Positions 52,859 through 62,597 of a stretch of DNA of 64,000 nt are shown in pieces (the first letter of the stretch is position 1; every line of letters begins with the position of its first letter). The notes beneath the pieces are model-generated. The model did no database searches. It had not been told where the DNA came from and worked only from the letters and a program-made list of their open reading frames with translations. Source of the stretch: Providencia rettgeri (GTDB taxonomy: Bacteria; Pseudomonadota; Gammaproteobacteria; Enterobacterales; Enterobacteriaceae); assembly GCF_001874625.1 (NCBI RefSeq), contig NZ_CP017671.1, forward strand, positions 2,852,001 to 2,916,000, read 5' to 3'. Position numbers and translations under genes: made by a program.

Positions 52859-55003
52859 GTGTCCCGTACAATTATGTTAATACCTACTGGCACCAGCGTT
52901 GGCTTAACTAGCGTTAGCCTAGGTGTCGTTCGCTCAATGGAACAAAAAGGTGTTCAATTAAGCGTTTTCAAACCTATCGCACAGCCACGCGTCTCTGGCA
53001 ATAAAGACCAAACTACCGAAGTACTTCGTTCGCATTCAAGTATTACTACCATTGTTGAACCATTAAACATGGAATACGTTGAATCGCTGCTAACCTCGTC
53101 GAAAAAAGACGTCTTAATGGAAGAAATTGTTGCTCGTTATCATGAGCACACAAAAAATGCAGAAGTTATTCTTATTGAAGGTCTTGTTCCTACCCGTAAG
53201 CACTCATTTGCTCAATCATTAAACTATGAAATTGCAAAAACATTGGGTGCTGAAATTGTTTTCGTTACTGCTACTGGTAATAGTAACATTACACAAATGC
53301 AAGAGCGTTTAGAACTTGTCCGTAATGAGTTTGGTGGTCAACGTAATAAAAATATTATCGGTGTTATCATTAATAAGGTAAATGCACCTGTTGATGAGCA
53401 AGGTCGCACGCGTCCTGATTTGTCTGAAATTTTTGATGACTCCACCAAAGCAACTGTTGCTAATCTTGATACGAAACAGTTAGCGTCATTAAATTTACCT
53501 GTGCTCGCTTCAATTCCATGGAATTTTGATTTAATTGCCACTCGTGCAATTGATATGGCAAAACACTTAGGCGCTGAAATTGTTAACGAAGGTGAAATTA
53601 AAACTCGTCGCGTTAAATCAGTCACGTTCTGTGCGCGCAGTATCCCGCACATGCTTGAGCACTTCCGCCCAGGCTCTTTATTAGTGACCTCAGCAGACCG
53701 TCCTGATGTACTGGTATCTGCTTCGCTTGCCGCGATGAATGGTGTTGAAATTGGTGCTGTACTACTCACTGGTGGTTACAATATCGATGCACCAATCCGT
53801 CAACTGTGTGAACAAGCGTTTGAGACGGGTCTGCCGGTTTTCATGGTAAAAAGCAACACATGGCAAACATCCTTGAATCTGCAAAGTTTTAGCTTAGAAG
53901 TTCCCGCAGATGACCATGAACGCATTGAAAAAATTCAAAACTACGTTGCTCGTCATATTAGCAGTGATTGGATTGAATCACTGGTTGCAGATTCTGAGCG
54001 CCCTAATCGCTTATCACCACCTGCATTCCGCTACCAATTAACGGAATTAGCGCGCAAAGCAGGTAAACGAATCGTTCTACCTGAAGGTGATGAGCCACGT
54101 ACAGTCAAAGCGGCTTCTATCTGTGCAGAGCGCGGGATCGCAACATGTATTTTATTAGGTAACCCTGATGATATTCGTCGTGTTGCTGCAGCGCAGGGTA
54201 TTGAGTTAGGTACAGGAATTGAAATTGTTGACCCTGTCAAAGTACGTGAAGAATATGTCGCTCGTTTGGTTGAGCTACGTAAGAACAAGGGTATGACTGA
54301 AGTTGTTGCTCGTGAACAACTCGAAGATAATGTCGTCCTAGGGACACTGATGCTTGAAAAAGGTGAAGTTGATGGCCTCGTTTCAGGCGCGGTCCATACC
54401 ACTGCCAACACTATCCGTCCACCGCTGCAATTAATTAAAACAGCACCGGGCAGTTCATTAGTTTCTTCCGTCTTCTTTATGCTATTACCTGAACAAGTAT
54501 TTGTTTATGGTGACTGTGCTATCAACCCAGACCCAACTGCAGAGCAATTATCAGAAATCGCTATTCAATCTGCTGATTCTGCAAAAGCGTTCGGTATTGA
54601 CCCACGCGTTGCGATGATTTCTTACTCTACAGGTGATTCAGGTGCTGGTAGTGATGTTGAGAAAGTACGTGAAGCAACACGTTTAGCACAAGAAAAACGT
54701 CCAGACTTGATGATTGATGGCCCATTGCAGTACGATGCCGCAGTAATGGCTGATGTTGCTAAATCCAAAGCGCCTAATTCACCAGTTGCAGGTAAAGCGA
54801 CCGTATTTATCTTCCCAGACTTAAATACCGGTAATACCACGTATAAAGCCGTACAACGTTCTGCTGACTTAGTCTCTATTGGTCCAATGCTGCAAGGTAT
54901 GCGTAAACCAGTCAATGACTTGTCTCGTGGTGCATTAGTTGATGACATCGTTTATACCGTTGCGTTAACTGCTATCCAAGCAGTACAAAACGAAAATGCC
55001 TAA
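52859..55003 (+). CDS. pta: Phosphate acetyltransferase
   Basis: Interconverts acetyl-CoA and acetyl phosphate; with AckA it makes acetate and sets the level of the phosphodonor acetyl phosphate. The product is 714 residues, the same as E. coli. It is the long form: an N-terminal P-loop-like domain ([20 protein letters not shown]), a DRTGG domain (about 230-340) and the C-terminal catalytic PTA domain from about 390 ([35 protein letters not shown]). The start is GTG after AGAGG, as in E. coli. Confidence 0.98.
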   Translation: MSRTIMLIPTGTSVGLTSVSLGVVRSMEQKGVQLSVFKPIAQPRVSGNKDQTTEVLRSHSSITTIVEPLNMEYVESLLTSSKKDVLMEEIVARYHEHTKNAEVILIEGLVPTRKHSFAQSLNYEIAKTLGAEIVFVTATGNSNITQMQERLELVRNEFGGQRNKNIIGVIINKVNAPVDEQGRTRPDLSEIFDDSTKATVANLDTKQLASLNLPVLASIPWNFDLIATRAIDMAKHLGAEIVNEGEIKTRRVKSVTFCARSIPHMLEHFRPGSLLVTSADRPDVLVSASLAAMNGVEIGAVLLTGGYNIDAPIRQLCEQAFETGLPVFMVKSNTWQTSLNLQSFSLEVPADDHERIEKIQNYVARHISSDWIESLVADSERPNRLSPPAFRYQLTELARKAGKRIVLPEGDEPRTVKAASICAERGIATCILLGNPDDIRRVAAAQGIELGTGIEIVDPVKVREEYVARLVELRKNKGMTEVVAREQLEDNVVLGTLMLEKGEVDGLVSGAVHTTANTIRPPLQLIKTAPGSSLVSSVFFMLLPEQVFVYGDCAINPDPTAEQLSEIAIQSADSAKAFGIDPRVAMISYSTGDSGAGSDVEKVREATRLAQEKRPDLMIDGPLQYDAAVMADVAKSKAPNSPVAGKATVFIFPDLNTGNTTYKAVQRSADLVSIGPMLQGMRKPVNDLSRGALVDDIVYTVALTAIQAVQNENA

Positions 55004-55022
55004 TCAATAAATAATTGATGTT

Positions 55023-55062
55023 AAAAAGCCAGTCAGGTTACTTTCAACTGACTGGCTTTTTT
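55023..55062 (+). terminator. Terminator of ackA-pta
   Basis: AAAAAGCCAGTCAG (55023-55036) pairs with CTGACTGGCTTTTT (55048-55061) around an 11-nt loop, ending in a T-run. It is 20 bp past the pta stop. Confidence 0.93.
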
Positions 55063-55224
55063 ATAAAAAAATTTAATCTCTAATAGCAGCGCAATACGGC
55101 TTGCAAATATATTCTTGATAATGACATGTGTGCAACACATTCCGTTTTTCACCAAGATAACAAACAGCAACCAAATGAAAATTCCCTCACTCAATACTCA
55201 TGTATCAACTGAATGAGAAACACC

Positions 55225-56583
55225 TTATCTGATTTGTCGAAGATGAAGGCTGTAGATATATTCATAGGCTTCAGCTTGGTTAGGATAAACTAACTGAATT
55301 TGTAATGGGAGTTCAACACCAGGGTCAATTGTATGCCCACTAGTATTACTCAGTATCACATTCCCACCAGACTCCCTCTTATTTAACCAATTTTTCTGGC
55401 TTTCATACCAATTTTCGGAGACTTTCGCTCCAGGAGGTAATTGGAAGGATAACTCCCATAAAGTGACCCGTGTATTTTCTGATATTAATGTCAGCATATA
55501 ACTATAAAGATAACCACCTTCCCCAGCCCAACTTGCCTGATATTTCTGTAAGACCTCTAAATCTTTTTCTGCAGTGACTATGATATTAGAACTAACATTA
55601 TGGTCGCCTTCATTTTCATAGCCGGCAGGAGGCGTTATACTGCAAATTAACCTTGTGCTTCCCACTCGTGATGCACTTGTATTGAGTGGGATATCAATCA
55701 CTGTCGAATCATTTGCATCAATATTGACTATCGGGTCAATGTCACTCACTATCATAAGTAATTCATTCTCTGATTCAGCTTCAATGACAGCACCATTAAC
55801 TGGTATTTCACTTTTATTAGTGATCTTTAATGGTATGCGCTTTGTGATCCCCCTCAGTAAAGTAACTTGCCTATCAACCATCAGTGTTAAATTCACAACG
55901 CCATTCACTTTTGCTGTCACACTATAAGTATTATTGTTTTGATTAATAAAACCGATTGGCGTATTAATTCGTACGCTTAACTCAGTATTACCCAGCCCCT
56001 TTCCATCGACTAATACCTCAACTGTCGTTATGGCTCCTGCAGGGAGATTAACCGTATTAGGATAGGAAATAATTTCAACTACACCACTATTCTTAGACGT
56101 AATATCCAACGTTACATCAGGGACATCGACACCGCTTTTATTTTCTATTTTAAATTCAAAGTGCTCTTGTTGGCCTAATTTTAATTCAGCTGGATTTTGA
56201 GATGATATCACAAGCTCCACTAGTTCAACGGGAGCAGAAACCACTGAGCGGGTCGCATCATTCCAACCGTAATCAACAAGAGAAGGGATTGATGTCATCG
56301 CAAGGACTTTGAGTATTTCCCCATCAAGATTAAGCCCAGCAACGAGAGTGGCTGACTGACCCATATTATTAACAACACAAGAAACCCCATCATGATGACC
56401 AACATCAAACCCATACGATGCTAACTCTTGTTGATCAAGTTGAATGTTGGGAGAGATAAGAAGAATATCGCCAAGTTCTGAATTGTTATAATTAATATTA
56501 GTGTATAAAGCTAGCTTATTAGGTGGGCACTTATCTTTTCCTTTCTGATTCTTTAATAACTCAACTGATTTATTATTTGGCAT
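55225..56583 (-). CDS. Orphan multidomain beta-rich protein
   Basis: A 452-residue protein not recognised as a named family. It has no signal peptide or membrane helix. Reading by eye: residues about 22-116 resemble a beta/gamma-crystallin-like fold (LYTNINYNNSELGD, then WNDATRSVV); 120-226 and 228-336 look like two Ig-like, CARDB-type beta modules (FEFKIENKSGVDVPDVTLDI; IPLKITNKSEIPVNGAVIEA); 345-452 resembles a carbohydrate-binding module of the CBM2 kind (WELSFQLPPGAKVSENWYES; SGGNVILSNTSGHTIDPG). The set suggests adhesion to glycans or an envelope. The ribosome site is weak. It is absent from E. coli here and stands alone. Confidence 0.75.
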   Translation of the reverse strand: MPNNKSVELLKNQKGKDKCPPNKLALYTNINYNNSELGDILLISPNIQLDQQELASYGFDVGHHDGVSCVVNNMGQSATLVAGLNLDGEILKVLAMTSIPSLVDYGWNDATRSVVSAPVELVELVISSQNPAELKLGQQEHFEFKIENKSGVDVPDVTLDITSKNSGVVEIISYPNTVNLPAGAITTVEVLVDGKGLGNTELSVRINTPIGFINQNNNTYSVTAKVNGVVNLTLMVDRQVTLLRGITKRIPLKITNKSEIPVNGAVIEAESENELLMIVSDIDPIVNIDANDSTVIDIPLNTSASRVGSTRLICSITPPAGYENEGDHNVSSNIIVTAEKDLEVLQKYQASWAGEGGYLYSYMLTLISENTRVTLWELSFQLPPGAKVSENWYESQKNWLNKRESGGNVILSNTSGHTIDPGVELPLQIQLVYPNQAEAYEYIYSLHLRQIR

Positions 56584-56773
56584 AATTATATCTTCTATAT
56601 TAATGTTTACTATTAAGGAAATAAGAAACTGTCAGATGACATAATTAATAATAAAGCTAAGCCTTGTTTATACAACAAAATAAAACCATCAAATTTAATA
56701 TCGCACCATTATTTAAAATAGGTTTAAAACTGATGCCAAACTTAAATTAAAACTCAATTAATAATTTAGATGT

Positions 56774-56806
56774 TAAATGCCAGTTAATTATTTAACTGGC
56801 ATTTAA
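56774..56806 (-). terminator. Terminator of the symporter operon
   Basis: TTAAATGCCAGTTAA (56774-56788) is perfectly complementary to TTAACTGGCATTTAA (56792-56806), a 15-bp stem with a 3-nt loop, 18 bp past the symporter stop. Confidence 0.85.
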
Positions 56807-56824
56807 TTGTAGCAATGAAAATAA

Positions 56825-58270
56825 TTATAATTTTTTACGCGTAAATACCGACACAGCACACGCAATAATAATATTCAGAATAAATGCAGCAATACCAATA
56901 TTCATATAGCTTAAGCCTTCCCCTAACCATGGGAACAATTGAGCTAACGAAATTTTTTCAATATACGTCACTGCAAGGAATAATACCCCTGCCATAATCC
57001 CACAAATTGCACCCGCAGGGGTCATTGGATTATGTTGTTTAAAGCTCATCAGCAGCGCAGGGAAGAACTGTGCCACAATATTAACCCCTAATAGCATGAT
57101 TGCGACCAGCGTGTCATTACTGTGGAATATAAAATACAGACTCACTAATGCAACAAATGGCACCATAAAACGTGCATACATCCCTGATTGTTGTTTTTCC
57201 TCACTCACCCCTAGTGCTTTTTGCACCACACCTGCAAGCATGTTAGACGTTGTGAGTAACAACATTGAGCCCGGCACTAAAGCGGTCAACATCCCTGCTG
57301 CGCCAATAAACCCAACGACAACAGGTGAAAACGTTTCTTTCGATATTTCAAACAGGGATAAATCTACAGCGGCTCCTTCAAGATGCGGAATTTGTAGAAT
57401 TGATGCGTAACCCACAAAAAAAGCAAATAACATAATCAAACTGTACGCTGGAATTAAAATACTATTTCGCTTCAGAGATTTTTCATCTTTTGCAGTAAAT
57501 ACCGCCGCCATATAATGAGGCCAGCAAAAATAAGCAACCACTGACAGAAATACAGTCGAAATATACCAAGGAATATTGAGCCCTGTATCTGAGAAAGTTA
57601 AGAAGCTTGGCATTGCAGTATCAATGGCTTTAAACATCTCACCAAAACTACCGTAGTAATGTAATGGAATATAAATACCAATAAACACAACCACAATTAA
57701 GATCATTAAATCTTTAAGTGCCGATGTCCAAGCTGAGCCATGAATACCTGAAATCATTACAAATAAGGTGACAGCAATAATACCAATCCAAATCGCCATA
57801 TCTGCGGGGATAGCACCATAAGATGCTTGAGAAACTATAATGCCTAATCCTTTAAGTTGTAAAACGAATAAAGGCACCATTGCAGCAATAGAAATTAAGC
57901 TAATCAGTAGCCCTAAGCCTGCACTTTGGTATTTTTTAGCAAATAATTCAGAAATTGTCCTAACATCATTATCTTTTGCAAAACGCCAAACTCTCGGGTG
58001 TACCCAATATAAAAAGATCCCCATAAATGCATTGACGGATAATGTGTATAAAATAGCAGGGCCTTTGCCATATGCCCAACCACTCCCACCAAGGAAAGTA
58101 AATGTTGTGTAGATTTCCCCTGCACTCAGTAAAAAAACCAATAGAGCGCCATAACTACGCCCACCGACAGACCAACCTTCGTGATCCATCGTTTTCCCTT
58201 TTTTAGCCCGAATAGCAAGATAGATACTAAAAAGGAAAAAAATGGTAATAATAATTAACGCAGAGCTCAT
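56825..58270 (-). CDS. Sodium:solute symporter family transporter
   Basis: Inner-membrane Na+-coupled importer of the SSS family (relatives include PanF and PutP). The product is 481 residues with about thirteen hydrophobic helices. Family stretches include WSVGGRSYGALLVFLLSAGEIYTTFTF (cited in part), GGSGWAYGKGPAIL and YFCWPHYMAAVFTAKDEKSL. The substrate cannot be told from sequence. It overlaps the DUF3311 gene by 4 bp and shares an operon with an M24 peptidase, which suggests a peptide or modified amino acid substrate. E. coli has yfcC in this place. Confidence 0.9.
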   Translation of the reverse strand: MSSALIIITIFFLFSIYLAIRAKKGKTMDHEGWSVGGRSYGALLVFLLSAGEIYTTFTFLGGSGWAYGKGPAILYTLSVNAFMGIFLYWVHPRVWRFAKDNDVRTISELFAKKYQSAGLGLLISLISIAAMVPLFVLQLKGLGIIVSQASYGAIPADMAIWIGIIAVTLFVMISGIHGSAWTSALKDLMILIVVVFIGIYIPLHYYGSFGEMFKAIDTAMPSFLTFSDTGLNIPWYISTVFLSVVAYFCWPHYMAAVFTAKDEKSLKRNSILIPAYSLIMLFAFFVGYASILQIPHLEGAAVDLSLFEISKETFSPVVVGFIGAAGMLTALVPGSMLLLTTSNMLAGVVQKALGVSEEKQQSGMYARFMVPFVALVSLYFIFHSNDTLVAIMLLGVNIVAQFFPALLMSFKQHNPMTPAGAICGIMAGVLFLAVTYIEKISLAQLFPWLGEGLSYMNIGIAAFILNIIIACAVSVFTRKKL

Positions 58271-58464
58271 GATGTTTCCTTAGTATTTTTATTATCTAAT
58301 ACATTTATCAGTAACATCACTAAGGCGGTAATAATCACCCATACAACAATCCAAAACATTAAAAAGGGTAGCCCCATCACAAAAGGTTCTACTTGGTTAG
58401 CATAATAAATGCCCACCGTTAATGCTAGGATCGGGAAAATCACTAAATAATGGTACCATTTCAT
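58267..58464 (-). CDS. DUF3311 small membrane protein
   Basis: A 65-residue protein with two hydrophobic helices (YLVIFPILALTVGIYYA and GLPFLMFWIVVWVIITALV) and a charged tail. Small proteins of this DUF3311 type are typically encoded directly before SSS symporters and are thought to be accessory subunits; that role is inferred. Its last codons overlap the symporter start by 4 bp. A ribosome site (AAGGAA) precedes the ATG. Confidence 0.87.
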   Translation of the reverse strand: MKWYHYLVIFPILALTVGIYYANQVEPFVMGLPFLMFWIVVWVIITALVMLLINVLDNKNTKETS

Positions 58465-58483
58465 AGAAAATTCCTTATTCCAT

Positions 58484-59719
58484 TTACCCTAATGAAACCA
58501 ATTCGCGAGGCAAATGGCTTAACATCTCAACACCATCTTCAGTAATTAGCAGCATATCCTCAATCATAATACCGCCAACACCAATCCCGTAATATGGTGT
58601 TTCTAAACTCATTACCATGCCAGCACGAAAGACTTCTGTCGTTGCTGCACTCACAAAAGGGGCTTCTTCTAACCCAACGAATACCCCATCACCATGACCT
58701 AGGTGCCCACGGTTATAATACGGTAACCCTGAAGAACGGATTAGTGCCATCGTCTCATTAAAAACGTCACTTAATGCCACGCCGGGTGCTATGCGACTTA
58801 GCATATATTGATGACCTTTTAAAATAGTTTGATAAATACGGCTCACTTTTTCATCCGGCTTACCGACGACAAATGTGCGTGCTATGTCAGCACCATAGCC
58901 TGCAACATCTACCCCGCAATCAAATTTAATGAGATCACCCTCTTTGGCTGGCACGTCATCGGGTAACATTTTCGGGGAGAAATCGCTGCCAACTGAAATA
59001 AGGTGAAAACGACTATAATTAGTCTCTGGATATTCCATCACTTTAGCTTTAAATGCCGCAGTCAATTGCGCAGAGGTGCATCCCACTTTAATTAATTGGC
59101 TTGCTGCTGCGATCCCCGCCTCTGTAATTTGTGCAGATTTTCTTAGGTGAGCAATTTCCCACTCACTTTTAATCATCCGCAACTCATTAAATAAAGCGGA
59201 TGAATCTACTAAGTTTAAGCTTGGGATAACTTTATCTAACCATGTTTTTCCCATATGGGTTATTTGGTTTAGTTCAATCGCAACCGGTTTACCATAAACA
59301 TCAGCTTCAGATAACGCCTCTTTTAAGAGCGTAAAAATGGTTTCTATCGGGCTATTTATCGGCCGTGCTTTTACCACTTTACCGTTATCAGGATTATAAG
59401 GATCGTCAACATCGACCCATATTGGGAATGTTTTAATTTTAGCATTTGGCATTTGAAGCGATAAATTTGCGGCTTCAAATTCATTCATGATCACCAAAGA
59501 TTCAATTGAAGGGTCACGAAAAATAACAGCAATTGCAGAGCCAGTCTGCCTAAAGGTATACATAAAGAAGCTGGCAAAACCGGTTAAGTGATAAAAATTA
59601 TCCCCTACCGTTGCAATTAAAGCTTCAATACCTTCACGCTCCATAATTTCACGTGCTTTGTTTGTTACATTCTCAAGGTGTTGGTGTTTCAAAAGGAGGT
59701 CTGCTTTATGAATTGTCAT
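58484..59719 (-). CDS. M24 family metallopeptidase (Xaa-Pro peptidase/creatinase fold)
   Basis: Pita-bread-fold peptidase or amidinohydrolase, cytoplasmic. The product is 411 residues: an N-terminal creatinase-like domain (about 15-180) and the catalytic domain (about 190-405). Metal ligands are visible as the Asp residues of FDCGVDVAGYGADIARTF, the His of GHLGHGDGVFVG and the Glu residues of SLETPYYG and GGIMIEDMLLIT. It is the first gene of the unit, 19 bp before the DUF3311 gene. With a symporter alongside, import and cleavage of a proline-containing dipeptide or a creatinine-like compound is plausible. It could equally be an ectoine- or hydantoin-type hydrolase. Confidence 0.9.
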   Translation of the reverse strand: MTIHKADLLLKHQHLENVTNKAREIMEREGIEALIATVGDNFYHLTGFASFFMYTFRQTGSAIAVIFRDPSIESLVIMNEFEAANLSLQMPNAKIKTFPIWVDVDDPYNPDNGKVVKARPINSPIETIFTLLKEALSEADVYGKPVAIELNQITHMGKTWLDKVIPSLNLVDSSALFNELRMIKSEWEIAHLRKSAQITEAGIAAASQLIKVGCTSAQLTAAFKAKVMEYPETNYSRFHLISVGSDFSPKMLPDDVPAKEGDLIKFDCGVDVAGYGADIARTFVVGKPDEKVSRIYQTILKGHQYMLSRIAPGVALSDVFNETMALIRSSGLPYYNRGHLGHGDGVFVGLEEAPFVSAATTEVFRAGMVMSLETPYYGIGVGGIMIEDMLLITEDGVEMLSHLPRELVSLG

Positions 59720-59913
59720 TTTTATTCTCTCGAAGCGTTATTTTATACATCAAGCAATTACATAATATCGCAAGCGATAAATGCGAAGCTCAATCATATT
59801 ATATCTAGAGTTGAAATGAATACATCGTGTAACGTGCAAGTTTTATATAACTAATAATTATATACTAGTCAGAAATATACCTTGCTAACGATTTGAATAT
59901 GATAGAAATAATT

Positions 59914-59940
59914 AAAAGAGCTAAATAAAATAGCCCTTTT
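59914..59940 (-). terminator. Probable terminator of yfcD
   Basis: AAAAGAGCTA (59914-59923) and TAGCCCTTTT (59931-59940) pair with one mismatch around a 7-nt loop. On the minus strand a T-run follows, 16 bp past the yfcD stop. Confidence 0.6.
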
Positions 59941-59956
59941 AAAATTTAAAACTTAT

Positions 59957-60502
59957 TTATTGAGAGTTTTCAGCACAAGTAATGGCTTTTTCAGACTCGT
60001 TATTACGAGTTAACCATAAAGAAAGTGCTTTTAAAGAATCAGGGGTAAATTCATCACAACGGGCACTGATTTCTTTAGCCGTTAACCAACTCACTTCAGC
60101 CACTTCTGATTCTTGCAATGCAAAAGGGCCATGGCTCACACAACTGAATAACCCACCCCATACACGGCAGTGCTCATCTTCAAAATAAAAATGGCCATGC
60201 TCGGCAAAAGGCACGCCTGCTATACCCAGCTCTTCTTCGGCTTCACGTTTAGCAGAATCAAGAATATTCTCACCTTGTGTAACAACGCCACCCGCCGTTG
60301 CATCTAAAAAACCAGGGTGAAAATCTTTAATTTCAGTACGTCGTTGCACCAATATTTTCCCCATGCCATCATGCACCACAATGTAAGTTGCACGGTGGCG
60401 TAAGTTCTCAGCTCGCATTTGGCTACGGGTTGCCTGAGCAATCACGATATTATCTTCATCAACAATATCTACCCACTCAACGACTTCGGTTTGTTGTTCC
60501 AT
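59957..60502 (-). CDS. yfcD: Nudix hydrolase YfcD
   Basis: Nudix-superfamily hydrolase, substrate not established. The product is 181 residues (E. coli 180). The Nudix box is [20 protein letters not shown] followed by ELGI, with the metal-binding Glu residues of REAEEEL intact. The N-terminus [22 protein letters not shown] resembles isopentenyl-diphosphate isomerase-like Nudix proteins. It lies between the accessory peptidase operon and divergent yfcH, in its E. coli place relative to pta. Confidence 0.92.
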   Translation of the reverse strand: MEQQTEVVEWVDIVDEDNIVIAQATRSQMRAENLRHRATYIVVHDGMGKILVQRRTEIKDFHPGFLDATAGGVVTQGENILDSAKREAEEELGIAGVPFAEHGHFYFEDEHCRVWGGLFSCVSHGPFALQESEVAEVSWLTAKEISARCDEFTPDSLKALSLWLTRNNESEKAITCAENSQ

Positions 60503-60824
60503 CCTGTAAACCTTTTCAAAATTGCCTGAAACAGCTTATGCCATAGATTGATTGCCGCAATAAAAGGCAATACAAGATATGCTTTAACTAACATTCGGTT
60601 TTCGATCCTAGCTGAATTTGCATTGAGTTGCTATCACAAAAAAGATCATCGGACGAGAAGATGTGTATTGGTAACAATATTTTTACATTCGTGTCGCCGG
60701 AATACACAAACTTAGTTTATAAATGCTATAGTTAGAAAATAAAAACCATACAATCACTGAATTACAGCGATAAAATTGATAATGTAAACATTCATCATTG
60801 GCGAGGCTTTAAGGGGTGCAAAAA
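60503..60824. other. Divergent region yfcD / yfcH
   Basis: About 320 bp, no gene or strong repeat seen. It must hold both promoters. Confidence 0.5.
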
Positions 60825-61733
60825 ATGAATATACTCATCACTGGTGGTACGGGGCTCATTGGTACGCCTCTTGTCCAAAAACTCATTTCCCTTGGTCATC
60901 AGGTCACAGTATTGAGCCGTTCGCCACAAAAAGTGTATAGCCATTTTTGTAAGGCTGTTGAATGTTGGACAACGTTAAATGACGTCAATCATCTCAATGA
61001 CTTTGATGCCGTCATTAACTTAGCTGGCGAACCTATTGCTGAAAAACGCTGGACTGATGAGCAGAAAAAACGCCTTTGTGATAGCCGTTGGAAAATCACC
61101 CAGCGACTCGCTGAACTGATTGCTGCTAGTGAAACACCGCCTTGCGTCTTTTTATCGGGCTCAGCCGTGGGTTACTATGGCGATCAAGGCCAATCTGTCG
61201 TCACAGAAGATGAACAACCCCACGACGAATTTACCCATCAACTCGCGCAACATTGGGAAGCCCTTGCTGAAAATGCCGCGTCCGACAAAACACGCGTGTG
61301 TTTATTACGTACAGGCCTCGTATTATCCCCCAATGGTGGGGTTCTAGGTAAAATTCTGCCCATTTTCAAAATGGGGGCTGGTGGCCCAATCGGTCACGGC
61401 AAACAATACATGCCATGGATACATATCAACGATATGGTCAATGCGATTTACTTTTTGCTGACTACTCCAACACTTTCAGGCCCTTTCAATATGACTGCAC
61501 CTTATCCTGTGCATAATGACCAATTCACTGCTGTTTTAGGGGATGTACTTAACCGCCCTTCTTTTGTCCGCACGCCAGCTTTTGTGATCAAAACTATTTT
61601 AGGCGAATCCGCGGCTTTAGTATTAGGTGGGCAGCAAGCCATACCTAAACGTTTAGAAGAAGCGGGATTTCAGTTCGAATTTATCGAATTAAAAATTGCA
61701 TTAGAAGACTTATTGGTTTCCAAAGAAAGGTAA
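60825..61733 (+). CDS. yfcH: TIGR01777 family NAD(P)-dependent epimerase-like protein YfcH
   Basis: Extended short-chain dehydrogenase-like protein of unknown physiological role. The product is 302 residues (E. coli 297). The Rossmann motif is [20 protein letters not shown]; other family stretches are [50 protein letters not shown] and [18 protein letters not shown]. The ATG at 60825 has AAGGGG eight bases upstream; a GTG three codons earlier is inside that ribosome site and rejected. Confidence 0.95.
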   Translation: MNILITGGTGLIGTPLVQKLISLGHQVTVLSRSPQKVYSHFCKAVECWTTLNDVNHLNDFDAVINLAGEPIAEKRWTDEQKKRLCDSRWKITQRLAELIAASETPPCVFLSGSAVGYYGDQGQSVVTEDEQPHDEFTHQLAQHWEALAENAASDKTRVCLLRTGLVLSPNGGVLGKILPIFKMGAGGPIGHGKQYMPWIHINDMVNAIYFLLTTPTLSGPFNMTAPYPVHNDQFTAVLGDVLNRPSFVRTPAFVIKTILGESAALVLGGQQAIPKRLEEAGFQFEFIELKIALEDLLVSKER

Positions 61734-61870
61734 CCCTTCTTAACGCTACTCATATCTCTAGACGAAATGGTTTTTACCTATTTCGATGGAAAATTTTAAC
61801 CTTAATACTGACTCTAGTGTTATGTTTGGCTCAAGAATACTTAATAACCAAGCATAACTACCGTACTAAA

Positions 61871-62443
61871 TTATTTAGCTCCTTGCCAACGATGAAATAA
61901 ATCGTGTTCAAGGGTAATATCAAACTGGTCGATAACGCGGTTAACGGTTTGGTCAACAATATCTAAAATAGTTTCAGGCTGATGGTAAAATGCAGGCATG
62001 GGGGGCATGATCACGGCTCCCATTTCAGCCGCTTGCACCATTAAACGCAGGTGGCCGACATGTAATGGCGTTTCCCGTACCCCTAGGACGAGTTTTTTCC
62101 CTTCTTTGAGTACAACATCCGCAGCTCGGGTCACCAAAGTATCAGTATAGCTGTGCACAATCCCAGAAAGGGTTTTCATTGTGCAAGGCATTATGACCAT
62201 CCCTTCAGTACGAAAAGAACCTGATGAAATTGCCGCTGCAATATCACGGCTATCATAATAATGGTCAGCTAATTGTTGTACTTCTTTTACGCTAAACTTG
62301 GTTTCTAACGCCAATGTTTGCCGTGCGGCTGCACTCATCACCAAATGGGTTTCTATCCCTTTGACAGGTTTTAATACTTCAAGCAGCCTAATGCCATAAA
62401 TAGCACCACTTGCCCCAGTTAACCCGATGATCAGTTTTTTCAT
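61871..62443 (-). CDS. ubiX: Flavin prenyltransferase UbiX
   Basis: Prenylates FMN to make the prenyl-FMN cofactor of the decarboxylase UbiD in ubiquinone synthesis. The product is 190 residues (E. coli 189). The flavoprotein motif is IGLTGASGAIYGIRLLEVL, then PCTMKTLSGIVHSYTDTLVT, RETPLHVGHLRLMVQAAEMG and MPPMPAFYHQPETILDIVDQ. It is convergent with yfcH and separated from the DUF1963 gene by a repeat element. Confidence 0.96.
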   Translation of the reverse strand: MKKLIIGLTGASGAIYGIRLLEVLKPVKGIETHLVMSAAARQTLALETKFSVKEVQQLADHYYDSRDIAAAISSGSFRTEGMVIMPCTMKTLSGIVHSYTDTLVTRAADVVLKEGKKLVLGVRETPLHVGHLRLMVQAAEMGAVIMPPMPAFYHQPETILDIVDQTVNRVIDQFDITLEHDLFHRWQGAK

Positions 62444-62484
62444 TTAGCAGCCCAATTCGCGATTTTTTTGCGATTATATACCAA

Positions 62485-62573
62485 AGGCTTCCAGTTGTCG
62501 CTTGGCGGCAAATGAAGGCATCCCAAGAATATACAACTTGGTTAGAAAAGCGCTGCCAACACGACAAAAGCCT
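62485..62573. repeat. ERIC-like intergenic palindromic element
   Basis: AGGCTT…TTGTCG at the left and CGACAAAAGCCT at the right are complementary ends. Inside, GGCGGCAAATGAAGGCATCCCAAG and AACTTGG (cited in pieces: GGCGGCAAATGAAG, ATCCCAAG) match the tandem units at 63.5 kb. It is a diverged, shorter member of that family between ubiX and the DUF1963 gene. Confidence 0.7.
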
Positions 62574-62597
62574 ATAGGATATTAAGGATTTTGGTGA

